In this document: one piece after another, positions 33,435 through 46,051 of the stretch
Position numbering within the stretch: the stretch's first letter is position 1
How the letters are laid out: each line of letters begins with the position of its first letter
DNA from: Galaxea fascicularis
Lineage: Eukaryota; Cnidaria; Anthozoa; Scleractinia; Euphylliidae
Assembly (NCBI GenBank): GCA_948470475.1
Contig: OX419347.1
Coordinates: 391,001 to 455,000, forward strand
Length of the DNA stretch: 64,000 nt
Reading direction: 5' to 3'
Program-made: the position numbers and the translations under genes
The notes under the pieces: generated by a model
The model's database searches: none
Told to the model about the DNA's origin: nothing
The model's input: only the letters and a program-made list of their open reading frames with translations

Positions 33435-36400
33435 TCAAAGCTCGAGCTTAACATCATAAGTTCCATCCCCACTTTCCTTTTTAGCTTCCTCAATTGTTCT
33501 CTGTTTCTCGTCGCCCGTTTCTTCCTTTGTCTCCGTTTCACTTCCCTTCGCTTTACTTTCTTCCTTCTGCTTGCTTTCCTTGTCTCCTTCATCGCCTGTT
33601 TTCAATAGCTCTCCTCTCCAGTTTGTTCCAGGTTGGAACTGACTCTCATCCTTACCATAGTCAATCCATCCCTTAAAAGCATCTCCTGTACCTGGCTCTC
33701 CAACCAAGGTTAACCAAAGATTTGCGACCCACTTAGTTCCTTTGAGAACATCACATCCGCCATGTTGAGAAAGTTGATCAAGGTCACCGAGCCATCCTTA
33801 GAAAACAAAAATGTTAAATTACAATACTACGGCTAAACTGATTCTTTGGCACCTTCTACACCGAAGCTTTCACAAATCGAAAATGAACATCTTTCGGAGA
33901 AGGAATCCAAGAAAACACTAAGCCGGGATGATGCCTCTCTCACGCTAAGATTTCGTTAACTGAATGTCCTTGGTGAAAGTTCCTTTATGCTGGACTCGGC
34001 TGTAGTGGGATCTCCTTACAACACCAAGCCAAAGCAATCATTCTACCACCTGTTGAAGCACTTAAAATCTCACTGTTTAGGAAAGAATACTGAAGCAGTA
34101 CCTTCAGCAGTGGTGTTTGCTTCTGTATTACCGGTCCGTGACCAGCCGAAGAAGTGGCGTTTTTTAATAAATGATCCCCACGCGATTTTTGTCGTAAAGA
34201 TTATATTCACCTGAGTTTCCATCTAACAGATGGTTGTACCACATGATAGCTTTTCCTTTTTCTGGTTTGACGACCAGGTTGCTCTGGTGACAGTTCTGGG
34301 CGAGGTTACATTTCCAACCTTCACCTTTCTCCCAGGCCTTATAAAAGAACAACACCAGTAATCACAATGCGAATCTTCTTGTATAGTGCCAGTGAGCAAA
34401 GGGATGATCAGGTAAAGATTAAGAAATAAAAGTGGTAACCCAAAAGAAAATGAACGAAAATAGTCAGGGCAAGTAGGTTCTTGAGTATTTGAGTATCCAC
34501 GTCAAAGTACTGTAACCCCTAAAGAGCACAGCTATACCAAGTATTCAAAAGAGATGCTACAGGTTGGTGGCCATGCGCTCCTCGTTAAAAAAATAGATTG
34601 ACGGCTGTAAAAGTGTGCGCACTTAGCAGGTTACGAATGTGTTAAAATTTATTATTAAGGGACCCTGCAGTTAAAGGCAATCCGTACTTTGCCGTAAAAC
34701 ATTAGGATACCATATCCACATTAAAATCGTCGTTTCTATGATTTGTGAAATTTGAGTGGGAGTCAAACCTCGACTTGATTCGTTGTTACCTCGACTGAAA
34801 AGGTTTCATTGCCTGCCAAAGGAAATGCTGTTTCTCCTCCCTCCTGGGGGTTGTTTAAGTAAATCAAAACTGTGGCAAATCTGTAAAAAATACAATTAAA
34901 GTACCGATAACACAATTCAATTGAAGAATTTGTCAGTTCCTGAAAAAGGTTTTAAGAAACAAGGGTCCTAGAGGGGTACGTTTGTTCGAGTTGTTGTTAT
35001 AAGTATGTAAAAAATATTGACGAGCAATTTGCGGCGATCACTAAAACAGTCCAAAATTGACGTAACTTTAGGAAAATAAAAATACATGATAACTTTGAGG
35101 GAGCCAGAGAGGATTATCTTTCCCTAACCCAACCCTCAGGCTCCTTCAACCTGCTCTCAAAGGAGGAAGCCCTCAGACGACCTCAGGGTTGTGCCTAAAC
35201 CATGCCCCCCAAAAGGACAGCCAATGTTGGAGCAGTGTTAAAGCTGTCCTTCTAGAGGGTATGATTCACAACAACCAGATCCCTGAGGCAGGTTGCTGAC
35301 CAGTGGCTTACGTTAAAACAATTGTTTGCCGGGGGTGCTCATTCTCGCGGTCTCAGAAAGCCTGGTTCTGGTCGTTGTTATTTAAGATTTTTCCTCAAAG
35401 GAGACGTGTGTTTTATTTCTGTATCCGTGGCAAATTGTAATAAAACCAACTGACCTGCACAGTCTACAGTCATCTTCCCTTGAGAAGGAACAACATGGTA
35501 GACTAGGGTCCAAATCATCCGAGTCATGATGGCAGTGGTAATGACCATGTACGTCATACTTTACAACCTGATGACAACACGACGGAAATTAAGATAAATC
35601 TGAGTGATCTTTCGAGTGATCTTAAGCGAATGCGTGTTAAAGCTACGGAAACAATAAACTTGCTGGAAGGACTGAAGAAAATAATGATAACAAAAGGAAA
35701 CAAAAATACATACAAGTCAACGAGAAGTAACAGCAATGATAGAGAAAACAATTGAGAGAATATACTAAGATTAAGTTGTATATAATGATACAAACGGAGG
35801 AAAAAAGTTTTTCACAGAGAAAAGAAAAGGTTGACATGTTAGGAATGAATGACTAAGGAATTTCTGCAATAACTCTGTACTAAAACGTTGCAAATCCTTG
35901 CCACTTACCTGCAACGGTTCTGTGTTATTAATAAATTCTTCTGGAAGAAGGCTTAAACGTGACACTCTAACAAAAAAAGAAAATCTTCAGTCAGGAACGG
36001 AGGAAAAAATATAATGCGATGCTCCTTTTTAAAGAAAAAAGTTTCTTTGGTATCAGTCTCCTACCTTCCATGAAAGTCCGAGAGGATTGGGTACTTGGGA
36101 TCGTTGTGGAACATCCAAACCTGTCTGCTATTGCGGCTGCGCAAACGAGGCTTTGTTCGTCGTACTTTATCAAAGTATTCTTTCATTGCTGGCACCGTCA
36201 CTTTGGTGAATTCCTCCAAATCGATTTTTCCTGAAATGCAAATGAAATACCAACAATTTTCCTCTTCTTTACAACTGTTATAATGAGCTCGGAGAAGTTT
36301 ACTGACTTAAATCGCATGTAAGGACTACAAGAACAAAAAAGAGAGAACTTTGAGAGGGGCAAACCATGTTGATCCAATGTATACATTTGATTTGTCTGGA

Positions 36401-38831
36401 ACAGACTGTAAAGAGAATAACGTGAACAAACAAACTGAACTAAAACACGGAGCTAATGTATAAATAAAGCTAAGATATAATGAAAACGAAGACTCACCAT
36501 CATTGTTTTTGTCCATGTCAAGTTCGTTAAACCTACGAGTTAAAATACAATTAAGAAGACCACTGATTTTAATAAACACCAATGGAAAACGCATGCAGTT
36601 TACTTGTCTACTGAATAAGCTCTCCTTTCATGACTGCACCGAGAAAAAGATAAATTGAATTGAATTGAATTCAATTCAATTTTTATTTCACCACATACAT
36701 AGATGCTTACAATGGATAATAAGAAAAGAAGGAAGAAGAGGTGAGGAGACCTCACGAAACCGTAAAGATTATCCTAAGAGGTCCCCTCGGAGATGTATTG
36801 AGACTTATTTCAGTCTTAACATGTAGTGGCTAGACTGGAAAGAGATAACATGTATATATGTATTGAGACTTATTTCTTAACATGCAGTGGCTAGACTGGA
36901 AAGAGATAACATGTATATATGTACATGCAGTGGCAAGTTTCCAGACATTTCACACATTTAACTTATTGACGTCCGTTTACTTGTTAGCTTAACAGTTTGT
37001 TTATTTTGTGATGTTGAGTAATTTTTGTTATATTTTTATTGGGTAGGGGGAGTCTTTTAACTGAGGAAATCAAGAAGCATTCTTTTAAATGAGGGTCCAG
37101 AGAGTATATGAAAAACTTGTTTTTGCTTACATGTCAAGAAGATCTTCTTCAGTAAAATACAAATCTTCTTTTCCACGCACGTGCATCATCTGTAAGAGCA
37201 AGAACATCAGACACAGGAGTCTCCTTATCAGCCTTACATCTGACTTCCTGGGACAAGTCAAAATTGCAGCACTCTCTGGAGACAGGATTTGGAAATTCGT
37301 TCGTTGTACGTATACTTACCTCGACAGGCTCAATAAACCCGTCATCATTATTATCCCAGATCTTAAACGTTCTTTCCGACGTTTCGTCATCAATGTAGTG
37401 GCTTGATTTTGCTAACGGACTCTTCTCCATGCCGAGGCGCCTTGCATAGCTAATCAGGTGATCGCATTCAATGTCCGTCAAAAAGTTTGAAATTTCTTTA
37501 AAGGTGAGAAAAAGAGTGGAAACACAGACCTTTCAGTAAATTGAGTAGGGAATTAAAGCGACAGAGCAAACAATGAAATAGATACATAAGTAATTTAATA
37601 AACTCACCAAATATCGGTGGCCTCATGCTAATTGTTTTCACTTTTCTCTTGTGAAACGGAAACACCATTACCTCTTCTTGGTGGCCTATCTTTATTAACA
37701 AATTAAAAGTCAAATAGTTATTCAAGACAATCCAATGAGTAAAACACCGCAGTAGAATAACACTCTTCATGTCGTTGTCTCTAACTGCAAAATTGAATGC
37801 TTATCGGGTTGATAGTAAAGTCGTGACAGCCTGGTAGCAACTTCCCTGTCGTCTGAAAAATTTGTCGTAAAAGGCACAAATCACATTGTGATCATTGACA
37901 AAGCGTTGCCTTTTTGTCAGTTTTGTGCAAGGGTATGTACTTTTACGTGATCAGCAATAAATCGAAAATGTCTCCCTAGTTATTGTTCACCAATTGATTC
38001 CTTGGAGAGACCGCGAACGGGGATTAGAAGTTTCTGGTGAGCAGGATGTTTAATGAAGAAGATAATAAGAACTTTCGCATCGAAGCTTTTGTTGATCCTG
38101 TTAAAACGTGAACAAACGCATCATCTTTTCGTTTCTTTTACAAAGCGCGAACATCGTGTCTGAGTAATCCCACCGCGTTGACACTCAAGTAAAAGAGCTA
38201 TAGCTGCGAACTTTTTGTGAAATAAAGGTGCTAGTTTTCTAACAATTCAAGTTCATTTTTGGTTCACTCTAAGAAACAAGATTAAGATACAAAAGGTAAC
38301 CAAAGCTGTACGGAACTAAGTTAATTTCCAACTTTGTTGCGTTTCTACTAACTTATGTAACCCACGTGCATGAAGGCCTTTATGGTAAAAGAAAGACCTC
38401 GAGTTAAGAATAAAGTTTCTGTTCATTTCCTAACTTTCAACAAAAAAAACATTCATTGGCCATTTAGGTCGCTGAAATGGTGCAGGAGTGAGTCTATTTT
38501 TGTCTTACAAATGCAAAATAACGATGATTGAAGGAATTAGCGAACAGATAGAGGGTTTGTGAGAGTCTAGCCGCTCGTGAAATTTTTATTTTCGGTAGCT
38601 ACACATGTTTTTAAGCATGCAGTCTAAAGCAAGTCGCAGGCAGCATCGCCTTAGCTTTCAAGCCAAACTTACAGAAATAATAATAAAAAAAATCCTTACC
38701 TTTACTGGGTCACGAAGCTTTGGAATCCATTTGTATTTATCAATTTCCTCCTCGGATTTCTCGCCCCTCGCATCCAACATAAACCATAACAAAATTAAAC
38801 AAGAAACTACAGACAGTTTCCAGCCTCCCAT
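33435..38831 (-). CDS. P4HTM-like prolyl 4-hydroxylase paralogue P1, predicted secretory
   Basis: Eleven exons, 466 residues: 38700-38831, 37608-37689, 37320-37495, 37131-37189, 36498-36532, 36065-36230, 35909-35966, 35455-35567, 34790-34880, 34211-34337, 33435-33796. Starts with a hydrophobic leader (VVSCLILLWFMLDARG) that looks like a cleavable signal peptide. EF-hand loops: DNNDDGFIEPVE (119-130) and DKNNDGKIDLEE (157-168). The 2-oxoglutarate/Fe(II) dioxygenase core is intact: HHD at 249-251 (in HYHCHHDS), distal His358 in QHGGC, and Lys368 at the +10 position for 2-oxoglutarate. An acidic Lys/Glu-rich tail ends in KLEL, near an ER-retrieval signal but not the strict consensus. P1 alone has an intron after DGNS. 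Expected reaction: 4-hydroxylation of a prolyl residue using O2 and 2-oxoglutarate; substrate unknown. Confidence 0.92.
36797..36921. repeat. Tandem duplication, 65-bp unit
   Basis: ATTGAGACTTATTT through ATGTATATATGT occurs twice in P1 intron 4, the second copy lacking 4 bp. Nothing else recognised in this intron. Confidence 0.85.
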
Positions 38832-39582
38832 ACTTGCTTAAACTAAGATGATCGTGGTAGAATCTGTGTATGAGTGAGGTATTTTGTGTGATGAATGTCA
38901 GCTTTTTAGATTCCCAACAGGTTCCTGCACACGAACAAAGGACGGTGGTTATGACGTCACAAAGTTACCGTCAAGCAGCTGTTCGGGGGATATATTTTGA
39001 TTTCAATTCGAAGTAAAATAAATAAGGCCCCGCTACAAAAGAAGGAGGTTTTTCTTTGAATGCTTACTCTTTTAAGTGCAGACGCAAAGAAAAAGAGACT
39101 GAAATAACTCCTATTGATTAAGGAATTATGTTGATCATAGCCAATCAGGTAGTGCACCAACTTCTAACAGCCACAATGCAATCATTAAATAAGCACATGT
39201 TTTGAGAACAGGTATTTACAATAACAAATTACAAAACTTTGGTTAAATTCTTCAGAAAAAGGAAAATATTCCTATAGACTCCATGAAGCAGGTATCGATT
39301 TATCTTCCTGCAGAGCAATACATTTTCTGTGGTGTTGTCTGTTATTATCATACTTAACTCTCCTAGCTCCTGATGTATCTAAGTTTTATAAACGTAAAAC
39401 CTCGCGTTTCCACACGTCATCACGTCATTATGCTATAGAAGTTAATTTTAACATCTGTGCCTGTAGATAAAGCTCTGAAGTGAGACCATTAAAAAAATGC
39501 TTTACAATGGTAATTTGCAATACCAAGAAGAGTTTGGGATTTTTCCTTATTTAAAAGGTTTAATAATTGTTTTTAAGAGTTC
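38832..39582. other. Intergenic, P1 5' flank and P2 3' flank
   Basis: 751 bp containing the presumed P1 promoter. No repeat or gene recognised. Confidence 0.6.
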
Positions 39583-41960
39583 CTAGATCCGTCCCATAGG
39601 ATTCACAATAAGTGGGACACAAACAAGTTTAAGTTTCGTATGCAAGTTCCTTGCAATAATTTCTAGTTCTACTTGATCAAGTTCTTCTAACAAAAGCATT
39701 ATAGACTGCATGATGCGGTTCCCCTGAAACCCTTGGGGAGGAAGGTGACCCATAGGAGGCCCCTTAGGAGTCATTTGTTCCTCTGTAAGTGGAAGAGGTG
39801 ATGACGTTTCTGTCCGTGCTAATTTTGGCCCCTCAGGGGTGTTTTCGGACGAATCCTTTGTGTGTTTACCAGTATTTTTCCTGTTGACCGTAGTATCGTG
39901 ATCATCAATGTCACTTTCTTTCTTTGATTCAGCAAAGGTATTTGAAGAGGCTTCATTCTTGCTGTTTTCATTACCAGAATCTTTCACTTCTAGTTTATGA
40001 AACTCATTCTTTTTCCTTGCATATTTATTTTCACTTGCAGTTTCTTCAGTTATTTTTCTTCTTAAAGCACTTATTATTTCACCGTTACGGTTATTTTCTG
40101 CGAGCCAGTTATGCCCCATTTTCCACGCCCTGAACTCTTTCCTTCCATCACCATGGACATTAATCCATATCTTTGCCACCCATTTTTCACCTTTCTTTAC
40201 TACACAGCTCCCTTGATTTGAAAGAGGATCTAAGTCACCCAGCCATTTCTGTGACCCATCAAGCTCGTGGTTATACCACATCAGCGCTGTACCTCTCCGT
40301 GGTTTGATCACTAAGTTTGACTCATCACAGTGCTTAACCATATTACACTTACGTGATGATTCGTTTGACCACTCCTAGAAACCAAACAAAAATAAAGGGA
40401 ATAAACAATCTAAAGCCCCATTCACACCAGCTAAACATGTTTAATTAAACCAGGTTTTTAAAAAAATAAAAGAACAATAACGAAAAACTGAACGCAAGTT
40501 TTTAAGAGGAATTCAAATGAACTTTAACATGTTCTCTAGTTTGAGCCAAATTTCCAATCGATAATAGCCAGTGAGCAGCTTTTATGAAGAAATCAACTTT
40601 TAAACCTTGTTTAACAAAACGGCTTTTAACATGTTTAAGCGTTGGTGTGAATGGGGCATAAGTTAGAAAACTCTGTGCGGGCTTTCCCTTTCCCTACAAG
40701 ACCATCAGTTTCGAAAGCTTTTAAGCCAAAATCTTCCTACCTTCCAACTAAAAGTCTTGTTATCAGCAACAGGAAATGCAAATTGGCCTCCTTCCTCAAC
40801 ATCGTTCAAAAAAACCACGATAGACATATACCTGTGAGGTCAAGCAGAAGAAAAATTTAAACCATACAGAATCCTAGCACAAATAATTCAATCTCTGGAT
40901 TGGAGAAATTAAGGCCCCGTTCACACGAATGTGTTTTCGAAAACCTCCGTTTTCTGTTTCTTGAAAACGCATAAGTAAAGTATTTACGTCCACATTAGCG
41001 TTTTCAAAGCGTTTTCCGCCGTTCAAAACGGATAAAAACATCCGTTTTCGTCACCAGTCTTTGCTCGACCATACTCTTTCTGCACTACGCATGCTTGGAC
41101 TGAATAGCTATTCCCGCCGGGACATGCAAATGAGCAGTGACGAAGTGTTTCCTCTGTTTTCGAAAACCTCCACTCTGGAGAGCGTTTTCGCAAACCTCCG
41201 CCTTCGCAGACATACACCTCCATTTTCGATCGTATTAGTGTGGACGGAAGTCGAAAACGGATAAAAAGTATGCGTTTTCATACAAAAACGCATTAGTGTG
41301 GACGGGGCCTAAGATTCTATCTTAAGTAATAAATATTAAATCATTTACCTGCACAGTCTGCAATCTTTGGAGCCGTACAAACAACAAGGTTTTGTGTTGC
41401 CGATGTTCTGACTGTCATGATGACAGTGATAGTGATCGCCTTCCATGTAATGTACAACCTATCACGATAGACAGGAATTAAAGAGGATAACCTGCTTTCT
41501 GGCCGCCTTTTCAGTGAAATCTTTATCTACTTTCTATATTTGTACCAGTTATACCGAGCTAAATAGCCGATGTAGAGTTACAAATGCAACATGTGACCGA
41601 AATCCGAGATAAACATTTGGAAACTATAGAGAGCCTGGGCACGCTCCTGCTTTAAAGGTAGCTTCTTAAATGCCTACCAAAAATAACGTTCACGCGTTCG
41701 CCTCTAAACTGAACATTCTGCAAATCCCCATGACGAATTCGAAGCATAATCCGTACACAAAAATTTGGTTTTATCAGACAACGGAGCAGATAATTGACCA
41801 CCGTAGAGGGATTCTAAAAGCTGATGTTTCGAGTGTTAGCCCTTCGTCAGAGTGAATCGGCTAACGCTCGAAACGTCAGCTTTTAGAATCCCTGTACGGA
41901 GGTCAATTTACATTATCAACTCCGTTAACAAAACCAAATTTTTGTGTATAACTCCCTCAG

Positions 41961-41991
<31 letters not shown>

Positions 41992-44900
41992 CCCTCTTTA
42001 TTCATAATCCGTACACATGGACCCAACAGTTTCTGGCGTGGACCATAGTCTAAACGGTCAACAGTAATTATAGCTAGTTACCACTGACGTTTAGTACCTG
42101 CACTGGCTCACTTTGCTCAAGAATTGGCTTTGGTAACCGAGTTAGCTGTTGCAGTCTGAAATTTTAACAAAAACAACTATTTAGTTCTCCGCAGAAGACA
42201 ATTAGCTCGGTCAACTAACCAAGTGTTTCAGTGTATGGCAGAATTAACAACATTGTTATTTACCTGTCGTGATAGTCTTCAAGTAAACCCTCGTACTGTA
42301 AAAGTTCGTCGTCGTCGTGCCATAACCAGACTTGTTGACTTCTCTGGCTGCGCATGCGTGGAGTCTTTAACAATTCTTTTTCAAGATAATCGTGTATGTT
42401 TTCTAGTGAAGTCTGATCAAGCTCCTTTAAAGGAATCTTCCCTAGAAATCGTGTATGGAAACCTTTTAGGAAATAAACTGTTTCTTATTTCTGAAAGTAC
42501 GAAATAGCAACTGACAGACTGAAAAAATGAACTGAATTTCGACAGGGTCGACATACCATCTTCATCTTGATCCAACTTCAGGGCTTTGAACCTTTCAAGG
42601 ATGGAAACAAATTAGGGTTAGAGAAAAAAAAATACTATTGAAGAAAGCGGAAAAAATCCTGTCTATAATAGCAATATCAACCTGCTCCACGAACTTACAA
42701 TTCCACAACGTCTTCTTCTGTTAAATAAATGGTTCTTTTTCCAGGCAAACTAAGAGCCTTTAAAAGCAAACGAATATATGTTATTAGGCTGGTTTGGTTT
42801 GTGGCTTTGTATTGGGTATAAAAACTGAACTATTTCAGTGAGACTGACATCATGAAATGTCAGATGCAAACAAGTATAATGGACGACTAGACCACACAAG
42901 ACATCGATTCTCGCCTTAGGAGAGAGTTTCAGGGTAAAACATATCCGATAGCCGGTTTTCGCTGAAATAAGCGAGTTACGCACTGGTATAGTCAGTATAT
43001 TTGTCTCGCTTCTGACTTTCCGTGTCTTATTCTTAGTCTTAGCGAAGGTAGACAAAACATATTCGCCTCACCTCCTTCGTATCAAGAAAGCCATCGTTAT
43101 TTTTGTCCCAGTCCTTTATTAATTCTTCTGCAGCATCTTTGTCGATACTCTTATCAGGTTCTAGGCCCAGCGGACTTTCCTTCAAGCCTTTCTCCTGGGC
43201 GAGCTCTATGATCATTTCACATTCTTCATCTGTGAAGAAGTTTGGAATTTCTGCAAATAAAAAGGCGTTTTACAAAAAACGCGTCTTTACTACTGATTAA
43301 CTCGCCTTCCCTTACCCCCACCACTCTTGGGGAGAGGGAAGGATGAGAAAAGGTCTTCTTTTGATAGGTGTGACAGAATCAAACAATGTATGAATGGATG
43401 ATATTGCCGTCAACCCAGTGTAAAAGAAAACACAGAACTGTCCCTTCTGTTCGTAAAGTCATGTTTGGCTGCTTCTTGAAGACATCAAACAGAACTGAGA
43501 CAGTGGGTGTTGCGTTGAATAGATTACAAAATATTGAGCACTACCCTTTACGATCCAAAAATAAGCCGATGAGCCATCATAGTATCAAATAAGACAAACT
43601 GAAAAAGTGAATTCTAGTTTAATAATATTGGTTTTCGAATCTTCATTAACCAGTCGTGTGACCTAAAATGTCGCCGTGTGTGTATTCCGTTTGGATGCAG
43701 GTCTCACTCAATAGAATATAAAAGATACAATGTATCCTTATTATCATTATTACAAGAAAGGTATATCACATTTAGAACGTAAGCAGTCCGGCATTTCCAC
43801 TCAAGCAGTTCACAATTAGGGACCTTAATTAGAGATTGAGCTAAGTACAATTTAAATATAGCTCAAATGCTTCAAACAAACAAGTCGTTTCCACAATCTC
43901 CCTGTCTGCTAGTCAGCAATAGAGAGCTTTAGCAAGGAGGACGGCAACGGTAACGGGAACGCCACAAAACAATAAGCTTAATGACCAAAAACAACTGAAT
44001 CACTCTGCACGTGCGTTTTACAGTTTTGTACATTTCGTTGCCGTCCTCACAAAACGACAACGTCAAATGACCAAATTTTAGGTTTTCTCGAGAACGTGAG
44101 CGCATGACGGTAAATTTCTGTTTCTTTTTTCTTACTTTAATGCCGTCCTTAAAAATTTAGACCCTAGACAGTTCCTCAGCATTTTATATGTTAAACAAAT
44201 TGAGATAATCGCGAAAGAGTTAGAAAATCGAGAAGGTATATTTTGAAATGACGTTTTCGTCGCCGTCGCCGTCGTTGCTGCTTAAGCTGCTTAATGAGGA
44301 AGAGCGGGGTTCTGGGGAAGTGATTGCTTTGAAAGTTGTACTCGTGTACTTGATCTTGTACCCGGCGAGCTTACATCTAAACTGAAGTTCTTATTTAATT
44401 CTTACCAAATATCGGTGGATGCAAGCTAAGGGTCGTCATCGTGTGCGTGCCCTCTTTTGTTAGCTCTATTTCTTGAGTATAGCCCACCTGATAAAGTATA
44501 AAACACGCTTTACAAAGTAAGTTATATATTGTGCATACATATTAGCGGTATAGATCGTTTTACACGGACCCTGATTGGTTGAATGACTCGATAGTGTAAC
44601 TCCTATAACGCAAATGAATTGGGTTGGTTACTCAGCTAACACTTCGTCTGTTTTCCATTCATTTACCTGCCATTACCTTCTAAAAATCGATGTTTATAAT
44701 TCACTGAAAACAGTTAGCACCCGGCATCCTCACTTGTAACTTGATATTCAGAATCTTTTTTATACTTAAACTTTTCATATAATTTTTCTCGGAAACGTAT
44801 CCCACAGAATCAGATGGATTACTATTTAAGCTAGGTCAAAAACGTCATATTATTTAGGGATTACGTACTCCACATATTTGGAATACGTAGTTGTTGACTT

Positions 44901-46051
44901 GTCGATTTTCTTGATATTGTTTAAGTTATCGGCCCGGAACAGTGCACACACATGTCATTCTGCTCTGCAAATCATTGTAATCCGGCTATTTGAGTTGATC
45001 AAGCATGTCAAAGTGGACATTGGTTCACTGCATCGAACAATAAACAATGATACTCGTTTCATCCTTTAGAAGAACTAGAGCTCGAAAATCCAAAACTGGC
45101 CATAACCTCAGACAAATATTATAAAACAACTTAAACCTGCACGGTGAGAAAATACCTGTGAAAAGCTCAGAGAGAAATGCATGTAAGCACTGTTAGGGAT
45201 TTATCCAAACTTGGAGACTCGAGCGAAAAACTGAAAAATAAATCTAAAATTTTCGTTCGGTGGTTTCTTTCTCTATATTTATCTTTAAACCACTTTTTAA
45301 CTTGATTAATTGGGATTACACAACATCACAAGGTCTGTATATGGCCACTTTATGTCGTAAATTTAATAGGAATAAAATGAAAGAGTTTGTAACACAAAAT
45401 AAAGGGGACCCTAGCTAGTCAAACCACGCAATACCCACGAATCCTAATGAATCAAAGCAGATCTTTTTATCCACATTAATCCATTTGGAGTATCAACCAC
45501 TCAAGCAGGAATCAATTCGATACTGCGCAAGTATTTCATTCTTGACATAAGCTAGGTAAGTACATGCAAGACTTCTTTCATGTACAAATACACTTCTTAG
45601 ATTTCAAAACCAATTTGTTAGCGCCTAAATGTGACTCTTGGTCAAGCTTTGGTTTTTGGCCGAAAACTATCAAGTGTGACGATTCAAATAAATGCAATGG
45701 AGCAGTCGCTTCCTGTGGTCCTGTTTATTTTACGATATTTTGCTACTTCATCTCTCAAGTTGTAACCATGATCTTGGGTAAATAGATGTGGAAGATTTTT
45801 TTTCAAAATAATACTAACTGGCTTACCTTCACTCCGTCAACACGCGGTAAACCCAGTACGAAGTCACTCGAATCATGTTTTTGCTGATCTGCTAAACAGT
45901 TTTCGTTTCTATCGTGACATTGTCCAATTGGCAGCTTAAGTACATCGCCTTCACATACCACAGCAGCAAATACGTAAATTACAATTGAAACATAGTGAAG
46001 ATATATTCCCATCATATGCCAGACAATCCCAGTCGCTTCAACTTCTGTCAA
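39583..46051 (-). CDS. P4HTM-like paralogue P2, lacks distal iron-binding His
   Basis: Ten exons, 602 residues from ATG 46049-46051: 45827-46051, 44406-44487, 43072-43250, 42699-42757, 42557-42591, 42264-42441, 42098-42155, 41349-41458, 40741-40831, 39583-40374. The second Met (ATG at 46013-46015) directly precedes the hydrophobic leader and may be the real start. EF-hand loops DKNNDGFLDTKE (151-162) and DQDEDGKIPLKE (189-200). The HxD motif is present (HHD 285-287) and the 2-oxoglutarate Lys403 is present. The distal His is Gln393: LSNQGSC where paralogues have HGGC. That should cripple iron binding, so P2 may be inactive or altered. The C-terminal half is long, Ser/Glu/Lys-rich, and ends in a helix (LEELDQVELEIIARNL) that is homologous to the P3 tail. 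Confidence 0.92.
40412..40660. mobile_element. Harbinger-type MITE with TAA target duplication
   Basis: Element 40415-40657. GCCCCATTCACACCA at the left and TGGTGTGAATGGGGC at the right, with TAA immediately outside each end (allowing one A base). P2 intron 9. Confidence 0.85.
40910..41312. mobile_element. Harbinger-type MITE, GGCCCCGTTCACAC ends, TAA duplication
   Basis: GGCCCCGTTCACACGAATG at 40913 and its inverse CATTAGTGTGGACGGGGCC ending at 41309; TAA on both sides. The interior is rich in CGTTTTCGAAAAC phrases, with ORFs that I take as incidental. P2 intron 8. Confidence 0.88.
41754..41948. mobile_element. Foldback MITE, TACACAAAAATTTGG ends
   Basis: Arms of about 95 bp, including TTCTAAAAGCTGA(T/C)GTTTCGAG and GTTAGCC, run inward to a short centre near 41855. 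P2 intron 7. Confidence 0.92.
43920..44295. mobile_element. Dispersed ACGGCAACGG-type MITE, copy 3
   Basis: AGCTTTAGCAAGGAGGACGG at the left and CGTCGCCGTCGTTGCTGCTT at the right are imperfect inverse partners. The interior shares GTTTTCTCGAGAACGTGAG with copy 2. P2 intron 2. Confidence 0.8.
44488..45826. other. P2 intron 1
   Basis: 1.34 kb of AT-rich sequence with no gene, SINE or inverted-repeat element that I can identify. Confidence 0.6.
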
